64,000 nucleotides of DNA from UMGS687 sp964383665 (lineage in GTDB: Bacteria > Bacillota > Clostridia > Christensenellales > UBA1242): contig CAYLHO010000001.1 of NCBI GenBank assembly GCA_964383665.1, positions 186,001 to 250,000 on the forward strand, read 5' to 3'. Positions within the stretch are counted from its first letter, which is position 1. Every line of letters begins with the position of its first letter. A program made the position numbers and the translations under genes. Positions 59,242 through 64,000 of this stretch are shown piece by piece. The notes under the pieces are model-generated. The model saw only the letters and a list, made by a program, of their open reading frames with translations. It had not been told where the DNA came from and ran no database searches.

Positions 59242-61245
59242 ATGAAAATGAAACTGCTTTCCCCTGCGGGAGATTTTGAAAGTTTAAAAATGGCTGTTAT
59301 AAACGGCGCAGACGAAGTTTATTTGGGCGTTAAAGATTTTAACGCACGAAACATTGAAGGTTTCAGCCTTGAAAACTTGAAAGAGGCAACCGATTTCGCG
59401 CATATTTATGGAGTTAAAGTTCACCTTGCCGTTAACATTCTTTTTAATGATTTTGAACTTCAAAACGCACTTAATCTTGTTGTTGATGCGAAAAACATTG
59501 GCGTTGATGCGTTCATAATTCAAGATTTGGGGCTCGCGAAACTTATCCATGAAAGCTATCCGGAAATTGAAATGCACGCAAGCACGCAAATGGGAATCCA
59601 TAACCTTGAGGGTGCAAAAGTTGCAAGTGAATTGGGGTTTAAAAGAATTGTTTTGTCGCGAGAAACTCCACTTGACGAAATTAAACGAATTAAAGAAAAC
59701 TTAAACATTGAAGTTGAATATTTTGCTCAAGGTGCGCTTTGCGTTTGTTTTTCCGGCAATTGTTATTTAAGTTCAAAAATGTTTAATGCAAGCGGAAACA
59801 GAGGAAAATGCAAACAGCTTTGCAGACTGCCCTTTTCGCTTTCAAACAACGGAAAGTTGCTTAAAAGCGGCTATCTTCTTTCTGCAAAAGATTTCAATAT
59901 GATAAAACAACTTCCAAATTTGGAAAAAGCGGGAGTTGATTCAATAAAAATTGAAGGTCGAGCAAGACGCCCATACTATGTTGCCGTTGCAACAAAAATC
60001 TATCGAAATGCACTTGACAATTTCCCCGTTGACGAGAAAGATTTAAAGCTTGCATTTAACCGTGAGTTTACGGAAGGATATTTCAACGGGAATTCGAACA
60101 TTATTTCAAAATTTAACAATCACATTGGAATTTTAATTGGAAAAATTAAAAGTGTTAACACAGGAAAAAATTTTACTGAATTTATTTTTTCGTCAAACGA
60201 AAAATTAAGCAAAAAATCGGTTATAAAACTCTTTAAAGGCGAAAATGAAATTTCAACAATTTCCCTTTTTGATCTTAAGGAAATTGCGCCAAACACCTAT
60301 CTTTCAACAACAACGCAAAAAGTTGAAAACGGGCTTGACGTTCGCCTTATTTCAAACTTTGAAAAAGAAGTTGAAACTCTTTCTCAAACAAGAAAAATTG
60401 ACGTTAATTTAAAAATTGTTGCTAACAAGAATTGCCCAATTCGTGCGGTTGTTAAATTTAAAGAAATTGAATTTGAAGTTCTTGGCGAAGAATGTTTCGA
60501 GGCACAAAATCAACCGCTTAACAAGTTCGAAATTGAAACAAATTTCAATAAAAATGAATTTTTCCAACCAAAAATTATTTTTGAAACCGACAACGCTTTT
60601 TTAACAAAAAAACAGCTTAATGAATTTAGAAGAAAAGTTTATGAAAAACTTGTTGAAAAATTGACTGAAAATAAAAACAAAAAACTTGCAAAAATTAATG
60701 TGGAAATTAATAAAAACGTAATTAAATTCAATAATTTCCAAGTTGTTGAAAATTATAACGAAAAATTTATTGAAAAAAACATAATTTATTCCCCAGAAAC
60801 CTATTCACTGGATAACGTTGTTAAATTCAAGGAAAAATGTTTAAATCAAGGCAAAGAAGCATTTTTAATGCTCCCAAATTTTGCAACAAAACAGGACATT
60901 CGCCTCCTTTCTGAAATCATTGAAAAAACAGGAATTTCAATTATTGCAACAAACATTTATGCGCTCTCATTTAAAACAAAAAAAGTTGCGGGCGGCGAAC
61001 TTAACATTTATAACAGCGTTGCGGCGAACTTTTTGAACATTCCAATTCTTTCTGCGGAAAATAATCTTTCAACGCAAATTGAAGTTCCATATATGACTTT
61101 TCGCCATTGCCCAATGAAGCAACACCTTGGTGCAAATTGCGCAAATTGTCCATATAACAACAACTATAAGTTCACGATGCAAAACGGAAAGGTTTTATCG
61201 CTTAAGCGCAAAAAACTTTCCTCTTGCACGTTCTATCTTGTTTAA
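59242..61245 (+). CDS. U32 family peptidase / RlhA-like rRNA hydroxylation protein
   Basis: 667 aa. U32 core LLSPAGDFESLKMAVINGADEVYLG, HASTQMGIHNLEGA, and cysteine set CVCFSGNCYLSS..GNRGKCKQLCRLPF with a further CPMKQHLGANCANCPY near the C-terminus, likely an iron-sulfur site. C-terminal DUF3656-like part. Long forms include RlhA, needed for hydroxylation of 23S rRNA C2501. No Shine-Dalgarno; TATCAT lies six bases before the first ATG (a second ATG follows two codons later). Confidence 0.88.
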   Translation: MKMKLLSPAGDFESLKMAVINGADEVYLGVKDFNARNIEGFSLENLKEATDFAHIYGVKVHLAVNILFNDFELQNALNLVVDAKNIGVDAFIIQDLGLAKLIHESYPEIEMHASTQMGIHNLEGAKVASELGFKRIVLSRETPLDEIKRIKENLNIEVEYFAQGALCVCFSGNCYLSSKMFNASGNRGKCKQLCRLPFSLSNNGKLLKSGYLLSAKDFNMIKQLPNLEKAGVDSIKIEGRARRPYYVAVATKIYRNALDNFPVDEKDLKLAFNREFTEGYFNGNSNIISKFNNHIGILIGKIKSVNTGKNFTEFIFSSNEKLSKKSVIKLFKGENEISTISLFDLKEIAPNTYLSTTTQKVENGLDVRLISNFEKEVETLSQTRKIDVNLKIVANKNCPIRAVVKFKEIEFEVLGEECFEAQNQPLNKFEIETNFNKNEFFQPKIIFETDNAFLTKKQLNEFRRKVYEKLVEKLTENKNKKLAKINVEINKNVIKFNNFQVVENYNEKFIEKNIIYSPETYSLDNVVKFKEKCLNQGKEAFLMLPNFATKQDIRLLSEIIEKTGISIIATNIYALSFKTKKVAGGELNIYNSVAANFLNIPILSAENNLSTQIEVPYMTFRHCPMKQHLGANCANCPYNNNYKFTMQNGKVLSLKRKKLSSCTFYLV

Positions 61246-61275
61246 AAAAAAAGGCTGCAAAAACATGACGGACAC

Positions 61276-61306
61276 AAAAAAACTCTTCATTTGAAGAGTT
61301 TTTTTA
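61276..61306. terminator. Bidirectional terminator
   Basis: AAAAAAACTCTTCA / TGAAGAGTTTTTTT between convergent genes. Confidence 0.85.
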
Positions 61307-61849
61307 ATTAAATTCGTTTGATATGTTGTTTTCGATGTTAAGAGACTCAGCGGCAGCATGACTTTTTGCAAGATGATTTGCCTCGCCTTTGCGTGCAACC
61401 TTGTAAATTTCCTTTGAAACAAATTCTGTTGTTCCAACGCCCGCAAACATTGTTGAAACGCCAAGTGCGGTTGAAGTTCCCCCAAAAACGTTGCAAAATT
61501 TTTCGAGGGAGATATTCCCAAGGTTAAGAGTTTGCCCGTCTGACAAAGTGAAAACAACAGGATTTTGCGATAGAAATAACCCACCAACAACAAGCGCAAC
61601 AGCGCCAAACAAGCAACCGGCAACCTTTAAAGTTGTTGAAACGAAGTTGCTTGATTCAATTGTTTCTTCTGCCTTATCTGCAACTGATGAACAAATTTTT
61701 TGAATTGTGTAATGATTTTTCTTAATGTTTTCAAGTGATCTTTTTGTTAATTTTGAATATTTAACTTTACTTTCTTTGAACTTTTCTTCATACAACAGTT
61801 GAGCATCGTAATCAATACTTTCCAATTGATAATATGTTTTCCCGTTCAT
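61304..61849 (-). CDS. Unknown protein with two hydrophobic segments
   Basis: 181 aa from the ATG after GGAGG. Helical charged N-terminus, hydrophobic 74-95 (VAGCLFGAVALVVGGLFL) and 122-142 (NVFGGTSTALGVSTMFAGVG), polar tail. No family recognised; likely a membrane-associated small protein. Confidence 0.7.
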   Translation of the reverse strand: MNGKTYYQLESIDYDAQLLYEEKFKESKVKYSKLTKRSLENIKKNHYTIQKICSSVADKAEETIESSNFVSTTLKVAGCLFGAVALVVGGLFLSQNPVVFTLSDGQTLNLGNISLEKFCNVFGGTSTALGVSTMFAGVGTTEFVSKEIYKVARKGEANHLAKSHAAAESLNIENNISNEFN

Positions 61850-61872
61850 TTTTTCCTCCAAAGTATTTGTCT

Positions 61873-61901
61873 ATTATACTCTTTGTTGGAAGATAAGTCA
61901 A
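61873..61901 (-). promoter_or_regulatory. Promoter of the two-segment membrane protein
   Basis: TTGACT, 17 bases, TATAAT, 24 bases before the start codon. Confidence 0.75.
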
Positions 61902-61908
61902 AGAAACT

Positions 61909-62955
61909 TCAGTAGGCAATCATCATAACGGTTAACATTGCGCTTGGAGCGCCAACATTTGAAATCATAACATCACGCTGCGAAGTTGTTATAGTTATTG
62001 AAACAACATCATTTTGGTTGAGAACAGTAACAATTGTTGCACTAACATTATTCGTTGTTGTTAAAGGTCTTTTAGACGCAGGAATGAAAACATCATTAAC
62101 AGCAATTGCAACATAATCTCTTGTGTCTGCTCTGTTTGCATTATTAACCGAAAACGAAATTAAATATGTTCCCGTTTGAGGAGCAATAAGACCACTGTTG
62201 GTTACTTGGAATCCGTTTGAAATTTGAACCTCTCCAAATGTTAGCGGAACTTCAGTTGTTATAGATTGTTCATTTAGATTATATATTGTTGCATTAAAAT
62301 CTGGCGTTGAACCCGGAGGACCATCATCTCCCTGTGCTCCTTTTTCGCCTCTTTCGCCCTTTTCTCCTTTTGGAATGTAGAAAGTTAAGTGGTGAATGTT
62401 TCGCTCAAAATCGTCTTGAACTTCCGCCGGTTCATTTGCTTCAACTGTTTCTGTCCCATCAATTGTTATAACCTCGCTGATTCCAATTTCGCCAGGAAAT
62501 CCTCTTGGTCCTGTTTCTCCTTTTTCCCCTTTCTCGCCTTTTGGAATTGTAAAATCAAAATAGTGCACGCTGTTTTCATAGCGGTCAGCAACGTTTGCCT
62601 TTTCGTTCGAATCAACAGTTTTTGTTTCGCCGGCAACAACTCTTTCCGGAGCGGCAGCAACGCCTTGAGGAATCATAAAATCAAGAAAAACAGTGTTACC
62701 TTCTTTTGTTGAAACAACGTTCGCATCTGTTCCCGGCGGAACAGTTGTTGTTGAACGAACCTCAACAGTTTCATAACTTGGTCCAATTGGTCCTCGCTCT
62801 CCTTTTTCTCCTGCAGGGCCTGCTGGTCCAGGCTCTCCTCTTTCTCCCGCGGGACCTGTTGGGCCTGTTGCCCCTCTTGGACCATATTTAACAATTTCAG
62901 CTTTGAAAGGAGCATCTTTTTTGCAACAATAGGGATTTTTGTAATTTTTTTTCAT
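61909..62955 (-). CDS. Collagen-like exosporium-type protein with C1q/BclA-like head
   Basis: 348 aa. N-terminal KNPYCCKKDAPFKAE, then three collagen Gly-X-Y tracts (about 25-59, 139-156, 196-216) rich in GPxG and GEKGE, separated by two related non-collagen modules of about 70 aa that each end in (F/L)DF(T/M)IP-(K/Q)G or LTFYIPKG. The C-terminal 130 residues (NATIYNLNEQSITTEVPLTFGEVQIS..TGTYLISFSVN..) form a trimeric C1q/TNF-like head as in BclA. No signal peptide, fitting mother-cell synthesis and a spore-surface location. Confidence 0.85.
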   Translation of the reverse strand: MKKNYKNPYCCKKDAPFKAEIVKYGPRGATGPTGPAGERGEPGPAGPAGEKGERGPIGPSYETVEVRSTTTVPPGTDANVVSTKEGNTVFLDFMIPQGVAAAPERVVAGETKTVDSNEKANVADRYENSVHYFDFTIPKGEKGEKGETGPRGFPGEIGISEVITIDGTETVEANEPAEVQDDFERNIHHLTFYIPKGEKGERGEKGAQGDDGPPGSTPDFNATIYNLNEQSITTEVPLTFGEVQISNGFQVTNSGLIAPQTGTYLISFSVNNANRADTRDYVAIAVNDVFIPASKRPLTTTNNVSATIVTVLNQNDVVSITITTSQRDVMISNVGAPSAMLTVMMIAY

Positions 62956-63030
62956 ATATTCACCCCAAATAAAATTAACTATTTCATTATATAAAAAAGA
63001 AAAAAGTTGTGTTAAAACAACTATTCTAAC

Positions 63031-63060
63031 AAAAAAACTCCCAGTTCAAACTGGGAGCTG
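63031..63060 (-). terminator. Terminator of small gene
   Basis: CTCCCAGTT TGA AACTGGGAG plus T7 on the minus strand. Confidence 0.85.
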
Positions 63061-63068
63061 TGGACATA

Positions 63069-63266
63069 TTAAAATGATGGTTCAAAATCGGATTTTTTTG
63101 GAATGTATTTTCCTTCCAATCTTTCATATTTTGCATATACAGATTGTGATTGTTGCCTTGGAATTTCTCGTTGAAGTTCCGTTGTGAAATAGTCCATTCC
63201 TCTGATTGTTGTGTCTCTTAAATCTCCGCCCATCATAGCAAATTGATCAATCGATTCTCCTAACAT
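63069..63266 (-). CDS. Unknown 65-aa protein
   Basis: Start at the ATG seven bases after GGAGG. Acidic-amphipathic, with FAMMGGDLRDTTIRGMDYFTTELQREIP; no signal peptide. Own terminator. Located between the collagen gene and another unknown gene, perhaps spore-related by context only. Confidence 0.65.
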   Translation of the reverse strand: MLGESIDQFAMMGGDLRDTTIRGMDYFTTELQREIPRQQSQSVYAKYERLEGKYIPKKSDFEPSF

Positions 63267-63345
63267 AAATCCTCCTTGCAAGCGTTAATTTAACACTTAA
63301 ATAATTGAAAGTCAATAGGGTTTTTGAAAATTTTTACTAAAATTT

Positions 63346-63915
63346 CTAACAAATTAATTCTTGCTCGCGGTTTTCTGTTTTTTTCTTGTTCGAAGCGGAA
63401 TTTGTTGGATAAACAAAAGTTAAATCAACATGGTTGTTGCAGTTTGAATGCTTGCAGATTTCAATTCCACAATCTTCAATTGAAACAACTTCCCTGTTTT
63501 TATCATTAACCTTGAAAGGAACATCAAGTTTTTCAATTTTAATGATTTGAGTTTTGTTGTTCGAAAGTTCCTCGCCAACAAAAATTTCATTTTGATCTTT
63601 CTTCCCGCACTTAAATTCAATGGATTTTTTCATGGATTTAATAATTGTTTCCGCAGTTGACTTTGGAACTTCTCGTGAGCAAATATACCCAATAAATTTT
63701 GGGCAATTCCCGCTTAAAAAGTTTTCCTTAACAGTTTTGAAATCAAGCTTGTCGCCGTTGTTGAGAAAGAGCGCAACTGGAAGTTGGAAAACATAGTTCA
63801 AAAGCGAGGAAGCCCCGTTTTTAACTTTTAAAAATAATTCAGTTCTGTCTGCAACATCACGGCAATCAAAAACAATTGTTGGCGATTTTGGATCGTCGAA
63901 GCCAATAAATTTCAT
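63346..63915 (-). CDS. Unknown 189-aa protein
   Basis: No family recognised. AAGGAG before ATG. Mixed alpha/beta pattern, several Cys (C18, C71, C79, C102 and others), a basic Asn/Lys-rich tail. No signal peptide. The remaining 63916-64000 is upstream spacer. Confidence 0.7.
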   Translation of the reverse strand: MKFIGFDDPKSPTIVFDCRDVADRTELFLKVKNGASSLLNYVFQLPVALFLNNGDKLDFKTVKENFLSGNCPKFIGYICSREVPKSTAETIIKSMKKSIEFKCGKKDQNEIFVGEELSNNKTQIIKIEKLDVPFKVNDKNREVVSIEDCGIEICKHSNCNNHVDLTFVYPTNSASNKKKTENREQELIC

Positions 63916-64000
63916 AAATTTTCTCCTTACACAAAATAATACAACATTGAATTTGAAAAATTAATATCCAATTTCAGATTCTGGCAAAGTTTTTAAATTC

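Noticed and set aside
62340..62880. DNA repeats within the collagen gene
   Set aside because: They are the coding consequence of Gly-X-Y tracts, not separate repeat elements.

Overview
The window reads as chromosomal DNA of an uncultured, low-GC (about one third GC), anaerobic, endospore-forming Bacillota, most likely a gut-type clostridium. Three things point there. Ancient Firmicute gene clusters are present (ftsK-rimO-pgsA-cinA-recA, pheST, dacF, spoIVB, recN, argR). So are sporulation genes (sigK, spoIVB, spoIIM-like, dacF, a BclA-type collagen). The metabolism is strictly anaerobic in style (pyruvate:ferredoxin oxidoreductase, class III ribonucleotide reductase NrdD/NrdG, formate-THF ligase, phosphoketolase, transketolase). 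No phage, IS element or CRISPR array was seen. The lineage below Bacillota is inferred, not shown.

Layout. 0-6 kb: a DUF11 surface-type protein, phosphoketolase, then a ~630-nt gene-free but highly structured transcription unit followed by a membrane protein with a DxxxD motif. I interpret this pair as OLE RNA with its partner OapA. Next come a small RNA candidate with a C-rich loop and argR behind ARG-box-like operators. 6-12 kb: a XerS-like tyrosine recombinase, serS and an unknown gene, rlmD-type methyltransferase with tRNA-Leu, rplI, a DUF1540 protein. 12-24 kb (minus strand): gmk, dacF, spoIIM-like, spoIVB, recN, a membrane-anchored MurF-like ligase, a hydrolase, recA, cinA-like, pgsA, rimO, ftsK. 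27-33 kb: secreted protein, transketolase with a degenerate kinase-like partner, nrdDG under NrdR boxes. 33-38 kb: sigK, minDE, PFOR. 38-47 kb: metal permease, galU, an operon of a DivIVA-like protein, a membrane protein and a Rho-derived protein that has lost its ATPase P-loop; hpf, fba, a lipoprotein, fhs, dut. 47-53 kb: tRNA-Ser, a stand-alone leader-peptide/terminator unit with six Asn codons, a PadR-membrane fusion, rnhA, rny. 53-59 kb: thiI-iscS-pheT-pheS, then a tandem duplication carrying the 3' end of the adjacent tRNA-Arg. 59-64 kb: U32 peptidase, small unknown proteins and a collagen-like (exosporium-type) protein.

The signals most worth following are these. First, OLE RNA-oapA, with argR, recN and spoIVB nearby as in known OLE loci. 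Second, a helically phased TTGCATAGYAC half-site found next to argR, serS, recA and padR. Third, several genes without a Shine-Dalgarno whose -10 box lies 5-9 nt from the ATG, which suggests leaderless mRNAs. Fourth, the Asn leader peptide attenuator without a recognisable target gene. Fifth, the Rho-like pseudo-ATPase. Sixth, the GC-rich insert in the tRNA-Arg tandem duplication.
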